64,000 bases of DNA from Trema orientale (Eukaryota > Streptophyta > Magnoliopsida > Rosales > Cannabaceae), in the NCBI GenBank assembly GCA_002914845.1, contig JXTC01000109.1, positions 216,058 through 280,057 on the forward strand, in the 5' to 3' direction. The stretch's first letter is position 1. Each line of letters starts with the position of its first letter. Position numbers and translations under genes: made by a program. Under the pieces are notes generated by a model. That model saw nothing but the letters and a program-made list of their open reading frames with translations, did no database searches and was not told the origin of the DNA. This document shows, piece by piece, positions 12,290 through 25,451 of the stretch.

Positions 12290-14339
12290 AATTATAAAAA
12301 AACAAAATTATATATTATTTGCATAGAAGGGCTTATAAAAGAGGGAAATTAGGGTAATAGAACCATCATCTAGGAGTTTTGTCTTTTCTGTTGTTTGCCA
12401 GGAAAGCGGTTCCCGATGGTATTTGGCATTTCATTGGGGGGAGAAAGAAATGGTATCGTCACGCACCACATCTTCGAAAGGTTTCACTGCCACTACTATT
12501 TACTATTGGACAGACAATTTTCAGTGCCTAAAATTAGCCCACCTGAAATCGGCCCCCAGCACACTTTTTTTTTTTTTTTTCTTAATTTCAGGCTTTGTTT
12601 GTTTACCAGTAAGAAGCTAAAGTTTGTACCAATTCATAATGCTAAGTAAAGTCTGTGAAAAAGCTAGCTATAACAAATGATTCCCCACATTTTTCTTTAA
12701 TATCAATCTTGAGTTTCATGTTTTAAGCAAAAAAAAAAAAATCTTGAGTTACATGTCCTTCAAATACCTCTCCATAGTAGAAAAATAACAACTTGAGAGA
12801 GAGAGAGAGATATGCAAGTGTCATTGTGGGAGCAAGGCTTAGTTCTTGAGTTAAGACTCTGGTCTCTGGCTCTGTTTTGTTGGGACAAAAGTACTTGTGA
12901 TGAGTAGGTTTTGTAGTAGCAATGGCTAACTAGCATGATTGCAAGTCCAACTTATGAGTGCATAAAGAAGAGACAAAGTGATGTATTCGTATATATCTCT
13001 GTTAGAATCAATATGATATCTTTTCCAAAGAAACAAAATGTGACAGAAACTAAGAGTTTGGGGTTTTCATGTCATGGAAATACCAGATTCTCATGACCCA
13101 ATTAAGACGGCAACGTAATTAACAGTCACCATCTGTTGGGTTTAGTGATAGGTATTCACTCACCACTACCATCTGATATGGCTTCCTTTAGATAATTTTG
13201 ATGAAGGCTGTACTTAGTTGCTACAAGTATCATCATGAAGTAGAAAAGCAGAGAGAAGACCTAGTTTGAATATGTGGGATTAATAACTTTGACATTAAAC
13301 AAAAAAGAAACCAATTAAAGAAGTAACAACATGGTTATTTGATATATTAGGGTGACAGATTCGAATCGAGTATGTCAGAAAGAGAGAGAGCCCAGAATTT
13401 GTTAGTTCATGCAGCATGCTATATGTGATACTGCAGGGATTAGGTTTTAAACTGGTTATAGTTAAACAGAAGTTTCTTTCATTTTTTAGACTGTCATAAA
13501 ATAATGAATAAAACAAACAGTACATGGGACAGAATTTACTGATTGTGCATATATATCGTGATCATGATCAGTTGCATGTGCTTAAAGTACAATTAATTAA
13601 GAAATTGTAGTAGGGTCAACTTCCATGATAACTAAGATTAATTAAGTGGATTTGATACAAAGTCTCCATCACCTTAACTCCATCATATCTTCAAAACTAT
13701 TTGATTTCCAAAGAGAAATTTCTTTCGAGCATGTTTGGTTTGCTTGACTGATGTCTGTTTTAAATTCCTCTCATTTCATTAATGATAATTCCATCAGTGG
13801 CGTGAATAGCGATTCAATTGGAGTAACTATATTCCAGGCTTTCATTAAGGCAACTCAACAAGATAATTAGACCTTTTCCATTCCAATTTGCCTAAACCAC
13901 ACACCAGCTTAGAGCATGTAATTAATCACAATGTTCCAGAAACAACATTGACTGGAATTATTCTACACGCAACCAACCATAACTTGATGCCTTTGTAAAA
14001 GAAAAGGTTAATTGATCATGATAATAATACATGCCAAAGCTAGCTATAAGCCTTTGTGGCAACGTTTATGTTTTCTACATTTTGTTTTTAAAAAAAATAA
14101 AACGGAGATAAAGATTTTCTCAAACAATATTTTGACGATATGTACTTCCACTTTTGAAAACAAGAAATAAAAAACACAAATGTTTCCAAACAAGCCCTTA
14201 ACAGTAATTTTGAAGCCATGAAAATTACCCATCTTTCAAGCCTCAAAAAATATTAAGCAGATTGTTAGTGTGTTGGGGTCAGAATTGTTTGGTGAAATTT
14301 TTAAGGCCTTTCCTTTCAACCAGATTGTGCGCATGAATT
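12290..14339. other. Intergenic, distal upstream region of GA20ox A
   Basis: No gene recognised. The stretch contains a GA microsatellite near 12795-12810, poly-A/T tracts and AT-rich unique sequence. Confidence 0.5.
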
Positions 14340-14400
14340 TGTGCGGTTAAACTAAATAATTAAATTTACTACTGGTATTCCACATAATGAACAAAGGCGA

Positions 14401-14557
14401 GCCAACTTAGGTTAGCTCAGTTGGTCTAAAGTTTGAGGGATGTGTGCGTGAGTTTAGAGAGATAAATGGTTCAAACTTTAGTAGTGTGCGTGTTACTTTT
14501 CTTTAAATTTGTAGTAATTGATGATCATTAGTTAAGCTTTTTTTTAAAAAAAAAAAA
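14401..14557 (+). mobile_element. tRNA-derived SINE, copy 1
   Basis: It opens GCCAACTTAGGTTAGCTCAG. The Pol III A-box-like TTAGCTCAGTTGG and B-box-like GGTTCAAACTT are in tRNA-like order, and a T-run then an A-run close it. It is flanked by the perfect 14-bp duplication ATGAACAAAGGCGA at 14387-14400 and 14558-14571. Confidence 0.85.
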
Positions 14558-14651
14558 ATGAACAAAGGCGAAAAAAAAAAAGAAAATTTATGTGCGGTTA
14601 AACTAAATAATTAAATTTACTACTTGTATTCTACATAATGAACAAAGGCGA

Positions 14652-14809
14652 GCCAACTGAGGCTAGCTCAATTGGTCTAAAACTTGAGGGATATGTGCGT
14701 GAGTTTGGAGGGATAAGTGGTCCAAACCTTAGTAGTGTGTGTGTTATTTTTCTTTAAATTTGTAGTAATTGATTATCATTAGTTAAGCTCTTTTCTTTTA
14801 AAAAAAAAA
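14652..14809 (+). mobile_element. tRNA-derived SINE, copy 2 (duplicate of copy 1)
   Basis: Same family and same flanking 14-mer (14638-14651 and 14810-14823) as copy 1, differing at scattered positions. It arose with its flanks by tandem duplication, not by a new insertion. The B-box region reads GGTCCAAACCTT. Confidence 0.85.
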
Positions 14810-14843
14810 ATGAACAAAGGCGAAAAAAGAAAAAGAAAATTTA

Positions 14844-17800
14844 TTTAATTTAATTTCTAACATATCATGTGAAAAATTTGACTTTGAAACCCCCATAATA
14901 TGGCATAGTCAAGGTCAATTATCAAGTTGAGGCGACTAACATGGTGGTGGGTTTGACATGGATATCGTTGCATGTATAGTCGTATAAACTGACTATTAGT
15001 TCGATCGAATCATGTCCCTCAAATAGTCGCTAGCAAGTCTTTTGTTATGATCATAAGTAGAAAGTGAGTGCCATGTCGGTACATTACATACAGTTTTGAT
15101 TTCTTTCATTATCTATCAAAAGCAGTATTGCTTGTGTTTGGACTTTGGACCCAGTTGCACCATCATTTTGCAGGTGGGACTTTTAGGAGCTTTAGATCGA
15201 TTTTATCACAATATTCTTTATATGTGTAAAAATTAATCAATATCCCAATTGATCATATTGGTTTTACACATTCTAAAAGTCATTCACAAGGTTAATGGAA
15301 GAAGGGCACTCAAAAGAATATCATGTCTTTTGCAGCATTGTGTCTTAATCAACTCAACGCAGGTTTTTAATTTTTTTTTTAATTTCGATTTTCAGCTTTG
15401 TAATAATTTAGAAATTAAACAAAGAAAGCCCGCCCTTCAACCATACCAATCAAATATAAGTTTTTCTTATCTTGGATTAGCAAGCAACATTGTGACCACA
15501 TTTTTTTTCTTTTTAATTTGGTCAACTACTCATTATGTGAAGCAGCTCCGATCGAACCAACACACCTTTTTTTGTGCAAAACATACATATACACATATAT
15601 ATATATATTAAGGGACAAATTTTACAAGGCATAATGGTATAAATATTACCACCAAATGTGTATGATTAATATATGTATATACATGGCTGCTTACAAGATA
15701 TTATATATACAGTACGTAAGCCAAGTTAAATGAACCTCTAAAGCATCATCAGCTAACATCGATGAACTTGCCTACTACGTTTTGTGTTTGGCTGTCTAAA
15801 TTGTCTTTAATTACGGTTATCTAAGAGACTAGGTGAATTGTAGTTTGTTGGGTCTTTTTATAATTTGTTGTTTTGTATGGATTTGGAATTTGTGTTGGTA
15901 TTAGCGAGGGATTTGATCAGTAGTATATATAAAAATTGGAAAGAACATAATTGCAATAGCAAATTGGATTTATCCTATGTAGAGTGCTAGTGTGATACTC
16001 TTTTAGTCTTTCTCACTCTTATTTTTGACTTGACTAAAAGATCTCACATTATATTAATATATTACAAATAATTATTGAAGTCTATATGTCATGCATGTAT
16101 TACACTAGAATGTAAAAAAGAGCGAGAATTCTCTTATTCTATTGTTTAGTTGGTAAATCACTTTAAAGTATATAGGTGATTAAAATTATACATATCAAAC
16201 GAGTTCAGTGTATAATTTATGTGTATCTCTATCATTATTCTTATAGCAAAACAGTGATGTTCTTCTTGTCTAAGATGTCAGGCTTTAGTCCTTCAATTAT
16301 TACTCTCTCTCTTTCTCGCTCGCCAATTTCTTTTTTCTTTTTTTTTTTGGGTTATAAGCTAGCCAATCATCATATTATATAATATATAGATATATAGCTA
16401 AAAGTCGCATGTATGAAAAAGCTGGTAATAAATAATAACCATATATGTACGTACGGCCACACATTAAAGTTCAAACCAGTACATGCAATTAATTTACGAC
16501 CTGGTTAATTCACTCATTTGAATGAGTGTATTTAAATGAAAATTGTATAATGTGTTATAACTAAAATGAGAGACATTTGAAGAAATGAGTTGTAATTAAA
16601 ATGTGAGATATTAAAATGGACCATTCAAAAATATCTTCTAGACTCCATTCTCATTCCAAGACACAAAAAATCTATTCCAATAATTGATGCGACTGATAAA
16701 TCATTTAAATAGAAAAACTGAATTATTGAAATAAACACTCATTTCAAAAGACCATTTGGATAGAAAAATTAGAATTGTTGAAACAAACACTCATTCCAAT
16801 GAGTTTTCTATTTAAATGGAATAAAATAGGTGAAACAAACGGGACGATATAAGTTTTTCTAAAAACAATTCATGAATTCTTTTCCATTCTTCTCCCACTT
16901 TGCCAACAAGAATGAAGTGTATTATGTAATAATTTATTACTATATATAGTAAGCTTGTAATCTGTAATATTAGTATAGGCCAAAGACCCACGTACGGAGA
17001 AGACGTAGGCACCACATGCACTAACGAAACATATACATGGCTTATCAAACTTTAGAAAAGGGAATATGGTCAAAGACTTGAAACAGCTTCCGTGCTCCAC
17101 ATGATCAATTACGTTGGTCAAGAAAGTCCAGGCCCTTTAACTTGAAACATGTCACTAATCATGAACAGAATTATTGTATTGCAATACTAATAACTTAATT
17201 TCTTTTGTATAATATGATCTTATCGTTAATTCTTCCAATAGAAAAAACAACAAAACTATCGTAATTAAGTTGACATTGCTTAATTCTCATATTTAGAGTA
17301 TAATATTTCATTGATGTTGATGAAAATTGAATTTGAAATTTAACTTTCTGATCTGTGACGACTAAGTTAATAAATTTTAAACTCTATAATTCTAACTGAT
17401 AATCAGTTAGACTGAATCAAAACTTCATTTTCAAAATCTTTTTCCTTTTAACTCCAGGATATAGCAGTGCGATTGTTAACTTGTCAGTGCCGTTTTGGAG
17501 TGTATAGTACGTGACATTTGTTTTTAATTTGTTATTTATCAATGTCTGAAAGAAATTAATTTTGGACATGTTTATCAATCTGTAATGAAAAGAATGTAAA
17601 GGAAAACGATTTGCAGAGAAATAAGAAGAATAAAAATTTGGCTCATCCTTTTTTAATTTAAGTAATTATATAAAAGAGATCATTTTCAAGATTTATATAT
17701 CAAATGGGTAAATAAACACATAAATGAATAGGAAAAAGAAATACTACTTCCTCAATTTCCATTCTCATTATGGTCTATTATTGATTTGTAAACATAGCCT

Positions 17801-19464
17801 TTATGTACTTAGTTGTTAAGGCTGGCTTAAGATTACACATTAAAAGATTAACGTTTCAAAAGATTAACCTAATTTCCTTTCTCAATTCATTTTTTACCAT
17901 TATGGGACTTTGTTCGTACCCACACAAAATTATTTACTGTTGAATAAAAAAATTTGACATATCTTTTTCACACTTTTTTCGAATTAGAAAATGGGATTAA
18001 ACATTGTTTAAACTCCAAAAAAACAAAAGATACGATCGATCAAGAATTATACAAGAAATTCTTAATAAGCAAAGCGAAAACAAGAAAAAGGTGTAACTTA
18101 TTGCAAAGTCTTCACATAGCTGCCCATGTGTTCGATCTTCATGACTTAAGAAAAAAGGACAAAGAAAAGAATGTATTAAATTTCCTTATCTCCATTTTAT
18201 CACCATAACCAACTTACATAAAAAGAATTAAAATATTGAATTCTCAGAAAAAAAGTGTTTAAAAAAAAATACATACAAATTAAGAGGATGTTACTGTATT
18301 TGCCAGCTTTTAAAGGCAAATCATGAATGTATACGGACAAGCTTTTTGTGAAAAAAAGAATGGAAGTGTGTGTTGGAGCACTGAGATCACATCAGAACCT
18401 TTGAAGAATTTTAAGTAACAACTAACCACAGCAATATTTCATAAACATGTTGTTCAATTAGTTGACTTTGTATTCACGATTGGATGTCTTATTATGTCAT
18501 ATATAGCTTCCTCCATTAAATTATTAGCTTGTAGTTCACATATTAACTTAATGAGTGGGATACATGGGCCGGCCGGCTAATAAGAATTATTGAAGATCAA
18601 AATATATCTTTACTACCAGTTGATGTATTATTAGTGGAAAATCAAATGAATGTGCCTTAAACAGTACTAGGAGCTTCCATTATTGGGCACCGGCTTAAAT
18701 GAGATTGAAGATTTTGGCTTATCACAGTGACTGTCAAAATGAAATAATGTAAAAAACAACTAACCGTTAATATAAAACTATTAAATACTAATTTTTTATC
18801 AAAATTTTTTCTTAAAAAAACATTCTTTCTTTTTTATAATTTCAAAACTAATATTCCCTTTCATTATAAAAAAAAAAAAAAAACTAATGTTACATCTCAT
18901 ATAAAAACAAAATTAACATTATTTATATTCTCAAAAAAATTACTTATTCATATTAGTAACATAATCTGTTCAAATTAAATGAAATTTAAAAAATTAAACT
19001 TATAAGTTAAAATCAAAAAAATAAATAAATAAATAAATAAAAAAGAAAAATAATTGAATAAAACATTAATTGATAAAAAAATAGATGAAATTACTTGCTA
19101 TTGTAGGTCATATTTAACTTGATAATTTTACCTATCCATGGAGCAAAAACAAAAATCTCCATTGAAACATCATCCATTATATATATATATGTGTGTGGTT
19201 GCTTCTTCACTGTGTATTGCAACATTTAATCATAGATAAGATACTTTGATTTTAGATCATTCATTGTGACCAAATGGCTATAATGATTCAAACACTTGTA
19301 CCAAAAAATCTATTGTATTTAATTTTATCTAAATATGTAAGGTCATTTACTTTAAATGGTGGGTAATTAACTTTTTTTTTTTAACATGCTAAGATGAATA
19401 AATTTCATTGTTTAATTTTCAGTTTTTTAAATATAATTCCATTAATGTATTCTTACTATTTTAA
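14844..19464. other. Intergenic, repeat remnants
   Basis: No gene recognised. A short tandem duplication with period about 51 bp lies at 16701-16800 (blocks 'catttaaatagaaaaact' and 'catttggatagaaaaatt', each followed by 'aaacactcatt'). Microsatellites and poly-A/T tracts are frequent. A segment at 19085-19190 resembles the right end of the foldback element at 23957-24680 ('tatccatggagcaaaaacaa'). Confidence 0.5.
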
Positions 19465-19857
19465 AGGCCTGTTTGAGATAGCTTTTGCTTATACTTTTAT
19501 GTCGTAAAAGAAAAGAAGTTAAAGTCATAATTTTTAGTATACTATTTGGATAATATATTTGAAATGTTGATTTGAGAATATAAATGACATTTTTTTTGTC
19601 TTTTATTAAAATAAGACTAAATATAGAAATATAAATTTTTATTAAAATCCAAAAAAAAAAATACCATATTTTCTTTGAAGCTTTTCCTAAAGAAAGTGAG
19701 ACTCATCTTCCTAAAGAAGCCATATGTGTCTAGCTTCCTCTGGAAGAGCTTTCAGAGTCTAGAAACTCTTTTGATATTTCACCCAAATAAGCTCAGAAGC
19801 TGCTTCTGATCTCAGGAAATCAAAAAGAAGCTTTTAAAAGCTATGCCAAACAGGCTC
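19465..19857. mobile_element. Tourist-like (PIF/Harbinger-type) MITE
   Basis: Imperfect terminal inverted repeats, AGGCCTGTTTGAGATAGC at the left and the complement of GAGCCTGTTTGGCATAGC at the right, flanked by the trinucleotide TAA on both sides (19462-19464, 19858-19860). TWA duplications are typical of PIF/Harbinger elements. It is non-coding. Confidence 0.65.
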
Positions 19858-19928
19858 TAATTAATCTCATTAATCTTTTCAAGGGATAATTTCATTAAAT
19901 TTTGATTACCCATAAGTTTAGAGTAAGA

Positions 19929-20099
19929 CACATTTGGTATAGGATTTGAATCTTATTCTATAAATCCAAAAACAGCTTTCATATAGAAAGTTGACCTGTA
20001 GAATAGGATTCGAATCAACTTTCTATATGCTATCAACTTTCTATATGAAAGCTATTTTTGGATTTGTGGAATAGGATTCGAATCCTACATCAAATGTGC
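19929..20099. mobile_element. Foldback element of about 170 bp
   Basis: The left end CACATTTGGTATAGGATT and the complement of the right end CACATTTGATGTAGGATT match, and inner segments pair as well ('agctttcatatagaaagttg' with 'caactttctatatgaaagct'), so nearly the whole element can fold into a hairpin. Confidence 0.65.
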
Positions 20100-20725
20100 A
20101 CAAATTTTTCTTTTTGAACGTTGAAAAAAAATGAGCAAACTCATGAGATCGTAGATTTTTACCATAAAAAATGTATTTAAATCATATTAAAAGAAATTAA
20201 ATTAAAATTATCAATGAAAAATATAAGAAATTTGATGATTAAATTCTATAAAAAATTCAACATTCATATTGTAGGTAATTAAAATTTTTCAAAATTAAAA
20301 GGTGACAATCATATTCTAAACTTATTTGTGTTTTAAAAAAAAAATGCAAAACCATATTTCAAAAATATTTCATTTCATATTGAAAATATTAAAATTAAAC
20401 TAACGTATAAGGGGGGAAAAAAGTTTGGAATTGTCCATAAACTCAAAATGGAATATTTCATTTTATTCTACAAATATTGAAAAGAGAATGGTGTTAAACA
20501 TCCCATATTTTTATTACTATCAAATGTGACATATAATTTATCATCATACTAGTGGTAAATAACATTCAACCTATTTGTGATATTTCAATTTACCAGTTTA
20601 ATTATGATAATTCATTTGTCACATCAAGTAGTAATAAAAAGGTGGTAAATTGTGTGGGATCCCTAGCACTATCTTGAAAAATATTCCTAAAACTCAATAT
20701 CTACATGAATTTGAATTAAAATATA

Positions 20726-21093
20726 GGGTCAACTGTAAAAAAAATACCCTGAAGTTTGAGCGTTCTGCAATTTAAATCATGAAATTTGGATTCTGTAAAA
20801 TAATACTCTGAGATTAAAAATTTCTGAAAATTAATATATGAGTTGACTTTTTGAATAACTTCAACTGATAAAAGACAATAATATCCTCAAAATTAACGAG
20901 AATAATAAGGATTAATCCATTTTTAATGGAGAATATTACTATTTTCCGTTATTAAAATTGGTCAAAAAATTAATCGGTCTTGGGTATTAATTTTCAAAAA
21001 TTCTTAATTTTATGGTATTATTTTGTATAGTCTAAATTTTAGGATTTAAATTGCAGATACTTAAACTTGAGGGTACTTTTTTATAATTCATTG
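20726..21093. mobile_element. MITE, family M1, copy 1
   Basis: The left end GGGTCAACTGTAAAAAAAAT and internal blocks ('gaagtttgagcgttctgcaa', 'tttaaatcatgaaatttgga') reappear inverted towards the right end ('tttaggatttaaattgcaga'). The same family occurs at 31144-31506. The right terminus is degenerate. Confidence 0.6.
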
Positions 21094-23956
21094 TAAAATA
21101 TAAGTAAAATAGTTTTTTTATATGAGTGGTGTTATAATGAAAATAAGGGAAATTAACTTGCTGTTGTAGGGTACTTTCAAGTTGGTCAAAATATCCTTGA
21201 TGGAAACTCACCCATCTATTACACATATACACATAGAATGAATTTGTAATCATTGGGTTTAACGTCCGTCAAGTACATCAATGAGCCAGGTAACCGGTTT
21301 TGCGTACTGATAGAATGTTTTTTTTTTTTTTTTTTGGATATAGTACTGATAGAATGTATGAATGCGTAGAACCAGCCAACGTTTATACAATTAATATATG
21401 ACAGTCCGATTAATATGATGGAATATCCACTACGTTATTTACATTGATATGTTCACTAAACCACGAGGATATAAAATTTATTTATGAAGTGCCACGTCAA
21501 TATTCATATCGATCAGTTTAATAATAAAACTAATCGATAAATTGACTATACTCTAGTGTATAATATACGAATATATAGCTAAGTACTATATATTATTGGG
21601 AAATTTACATATATATATATATATATACCTTTTCTTATTTCCTTTTAAGCGAAAACTAGTACAAGAAAGAAGTATAGGAATCCCAACTAAGTTGGTAACC
21701 CAATTTTCCTGCTTATAAATGAAATAGAAACAGAAGAATAAAATAAAGTAAAAAACTATTATTTGGTTAAATATAGATAGCTTTAGCGAAAAAACTTGTA
21801 TAATTACAATTTTTAGGCAGAATTTTTTTTTTTCCCTGCGCTGTCATTGTACCTATATTTTGGAACAGTCACTGTAATGCCCATACGACCATACATCAAC
21901 CGCTTAAAATGTTTTTTCATGCCAGTTGCATATGCACTTTGTTTTATAATTAAAGACGTACTGGAGACAGGTGTCATGGAGAAATATATGTCCTTATTTC
22001 CCCTATTTTGAGTTGTGGTAATGGTACTTCATGTGCACTTGAAGAGGAAAAATAGTTGCAGACTTAGTAAGGTAAAGAAGGAGAAAACATAATTGACGAG
22101 TTTACAGTCTTAATTCTAAAATACCTTAGCTTAGAAAAAGAAAAAAGATCGAAGAAGAAGAAAAAAAAAATAACAAAACGTTAAGAGAAGATTAATTTGA
22201 GAAAATAAAACAATAAATAAAAAGTCTAAGAGATTAATAAGATATCAAATCAGGGGTAGGTAGTGTCAGTGTTTAATTAATTACTTGGCAATTTTATTTT
22301 TTTTTCTGTGAAGGGAATTAATTGGCAGACTTATTAATATATAATATTGAAGTTGATGAGGTGATTTGTACAAATTGGTTTTAATGGGTTGGATCTTATT
22401 ATACATTGATATTGTGTATCATATATTATGCAAGATATGTAATCTTGAAATAAATGAGAAAGGATTCGAGAAAAGTGGTGCCACCCCTCTTTTTTCTCTC
22501 TCCATCCGTTTTAATGTGATTATTTCAAATTTGGACGCAAATAAAGTCAAATCTTAATTTTTTTTCTTCCACCCACTAGTTTTGAAGATCTCTCAGGCAT
22601 TTTTATCTTATTCTTTACTCTTCATCCTCTTACTTTTTTTGATAAAACTCACCACGTATATAAAAGGTTTTTTTTTTAATATTTTTTGTTTAAAAGAATA
22701 TATAGACTGACTTTTGGGGTTATAACTCTAAATTTTAATCTTTTTTTTTTCACTTTTCTCTTAAAAAGTTAGAGTTCTTGAGGAATTGTTTCAGAGTTCT
22801 TGAGAGGAGACAGTTATTTTTTAGAGTTTTTGAGAATGTGTTTAATTTTTAGAGTTCTTGAGAAAGAGGGAGAATCAATTTAACGAAAGAGTTAAAGTTT
22901 AGAATACACAATATATTTCATCCATAATTATGAAAACTTAATCTAATAAAAGAATTTTGATTTTTCAGATTTTTTCAAAAATTGTTCGATTTATCAATTA
23001 TGTTTGAGGGGTATGCTAAAAAAGAATAGTCTAGTTGAGAAAGAATATTCTAGTATTTCATATTATATGTTTCATTTATGTTAATTTAGATAAGACTACT
23101 ATTGTCATTAATTAAAAATTAAATGAGGGGTGAGGGGAAAAAAAAAGTAGCAATAGAGGCACTCATTGAGAAAATCTTTTAGTATATGGCTGAGGAATTA
23201 GGCAAATTGATGACATGCCTTAATTATCTGGTTTCATAACAAAACAAGATGCCTGATTTGGCTCAATTGAGTTTTAATGAGATGGATTTGATTTTTATTG
23301 ATTGAGCAGAATTGTAGAATCGTTCCGATTATTGTGGATGATCAACTCATACTTAATGAGCGTCTGCAAGGGTGTGAAATGCAATAAACTGGCATGCATA
23401 TATATGCCTCATTTGCGTTATATGTTAGCAAACACTTTCCTTTTTCATATGATTGTGAGATTTAATGGGAAAGATTTCTTGGGGATTACTCGAAGTATTC
23501 ATTCATTAATATTTTGACTATTATATTATTTCGGGTTTTCATAAATTAATCTTTATAATATGAAAAATCTTTATTGCCGAATTCATTAATGTTAGCACCT
23601 TGTTGAATTTCTGGAATCTGAGATAATATGATTTTAATGCACCAAATACTTTTATTCTTTGTGATCCAAGGAATAAATGGATTGACTTATTGGATTAACT
23701 CGACAAATTTGTATACACAGACAGTTTTTCATATTAGAATCTTCAGTGTCCGCAATAACCTGCATGTATATAGTTTTTCTTTATAAGGCATTTGAATTTG
23801 GACTAATTGCAAACATGCATTATCCTTGATATCCAAATTTTATTTTGACTTGGAATTACAGCTGGTTGGCTACTGGTTTAGTACTGCGGCTAACGGCCGG
23901 CTTGTTCTTACAGATAAAAATACCACATATAGTATATACCTTGTTTGCGAAATTAC
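21094..23956. other. Intergenic
   Basis: No gene recognised. Around 21140-21260 there is a sequence related to the end of the 23957-24680 foldback ('aacttgctgttgtagggta'). Short direct repeats of 'agagttcttgag' occur near 22770-22870. Confidence 0.5.
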
Positions 23957-24680
23957 AATATATATGTATATATATAGGTGATGTTTTAATAGAGATTTTT
24001 GTTTTTACTCCATAGATGGGTACTTTAATTTAGGCCATTAGATTAAAATCTAATGGCTAAAATAATATTCGTGGATTTACTTAAAAAAATTATTATATTT
24101 ATGACATATATAAATATAGAAAGTTATTTAAAACAAAAAATATGAGTAACCTGATGAGTCAGTCAATTTTTTTTATTTTTTTATTTTTATAAGAAAATAA
24201 AACTAGTAAAAAATAATTAATAATCTTAAATCACTCTCAACTATCTTATTCATTGAAAAAAAAACAAAACAAAACAAAAGATGTACAAATATTAAGTTGT
24301 TTCACGCATAATTTTTTTTTTCAAACAAATTTTCTTTCAATATAGTTGTTTTATTTATTTATTTATTTTTATTTAAGAAAATAACTTATTCATGATATAA
24401 AAATTATACTACCTTGGATTTTACCTTTTGTACAGTAAAAAATTTTTTTTTATAAAATATTAAAAGTACAATTACATATAGTTTTAAATTAAAAATAATT
24501 AAAAAATTAAACTTTAAATTAAATTTTCAAAAATGAAATAAATAAAAAAGAATTATAAATTAATATAATTAATGAGATGACTTGTTATTGTAGGTTTATT
24601 TCCAAATTAGTCAAACTTACTTATCCATGGAGCAAAAACAAAAATACCCATTGAAAAATCACCCTATACATATATAGGGC
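23957..24680. mobile_element. Foldback element with ~55-bp terminal inverted repeats
   Basis: The left end reads 'tataggtgatgttttaatag' then 'tttttgtttttactccatag'. The right end contains the inverted counterparts 'tatccatggagcaaaaacaa' and 'gaaaaatcaccctatacata'. The interior is AT-rich and non-coding. Related right-end sequences occur at about 19085-19190 and 21140-21260. Confidence 0.6.
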
Positions 24681-25105
24681 ACCAATGTATTATATATATA
24701 TATATGTATATATATCAATTCTAAGTTCAAATAATATTTATTCCATCTAACACTAGTCCCATTAAGAAACACTTTGGCTCATGAAAGTCCCGACAAGATC
24801 TCGTGGAGAAAGATTTACTGTACTCGAAAGAGTCCTTACTTCTAAATATTGCTCAACAAACTCAAAGCCGCAATGCACCAAATTTTCTCATTCGTAAACG
24901 TAGTCAATAAAAGAAATGAGCATAACATTCTTAATTAGCGTGCCTAATAGTCAATAAATGTAGTTATAATTATGCATTTTATTTTGACAAAATATATTCT
25001 TAATAAATATATATCTGCACGCCGGAAAATTAATATTAATAATTTTGTTGTTTTATTAATTTTTGGTCACCAAGTAATGTTACGTACATAAGTTGACTTC
25101 ATATG

Positions 25106-25260
25106 CCAACTGGGGCTAGCTCAGTTGGTCCAAGGTTTGAGTGTTGTGTGTGTGTGTTTGGGGGGTCAGGGGTTCAAACCTTGGTAGTGTGTGTGTGTCA
25201 TTTTCCTTTAATTTGTAGTAAGTGGTGGTCATTAGTTAACCCCCACTTTTAAAAAAAAAA
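25106..25260 (+). mobile_element. tRNA-derived SINE, copy 3
   Basis: Same family as the copies at 14.4-14.8 kb. The A-box-like GGGCTAGCTCAGTTGGTC and B-box-like GGGTTCAAACCTTGG are well preserved, followed by a poly-A tail. Flanked by the perfect 16-bp duplication AAGTTGACTTCATATG (25090-25105; the right copy at 25260-25275 overlaps the poly-A by one base). It is the best preserved copy and lies alone, not duplicated. Confidence 0.9.
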
Positions 25261-25451
25261 AGTTGACTTCATATGTTTCGCATACAATTAGTGAATTTAT
25301 CATAGATAACGGCTAAAATTTAGCACAAGATAATTTTGTCGCTATTTTTGTTGCTTAAAAAAATATGGTTTATCACTATTTAAAAAAAATGATTTTTTTG
25401 GTAGTTAACATGATTGATAAATGATAATCATATCTTTATAGGCTCTAATAT

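Larger units (their letters stand above)
14340..14843. repeat. 251-bp tandem duplication carrying a SINE in each unit
   Basis: Unit 1 is about 14340-14590 and unit 2 about 14591-14843. Both contain 'tgtgcggttaaactaaataa', then 'atgaacaaaggcga', a SINE, a poly-A tract, and the same 14-mer again. The target-site duplication is duplicated together with the SINE, so the segment was copied after the SINE had inserted. Confidence 0.85.

Noticed and set aside
14401-14480. A- and B-box motifs suggesting a tRNA gene (also at 25106 and 51859)
   Set aside because: No full cloverleaf or anticodon arm can be formed; poly-A tails and target duplications show SINEs.
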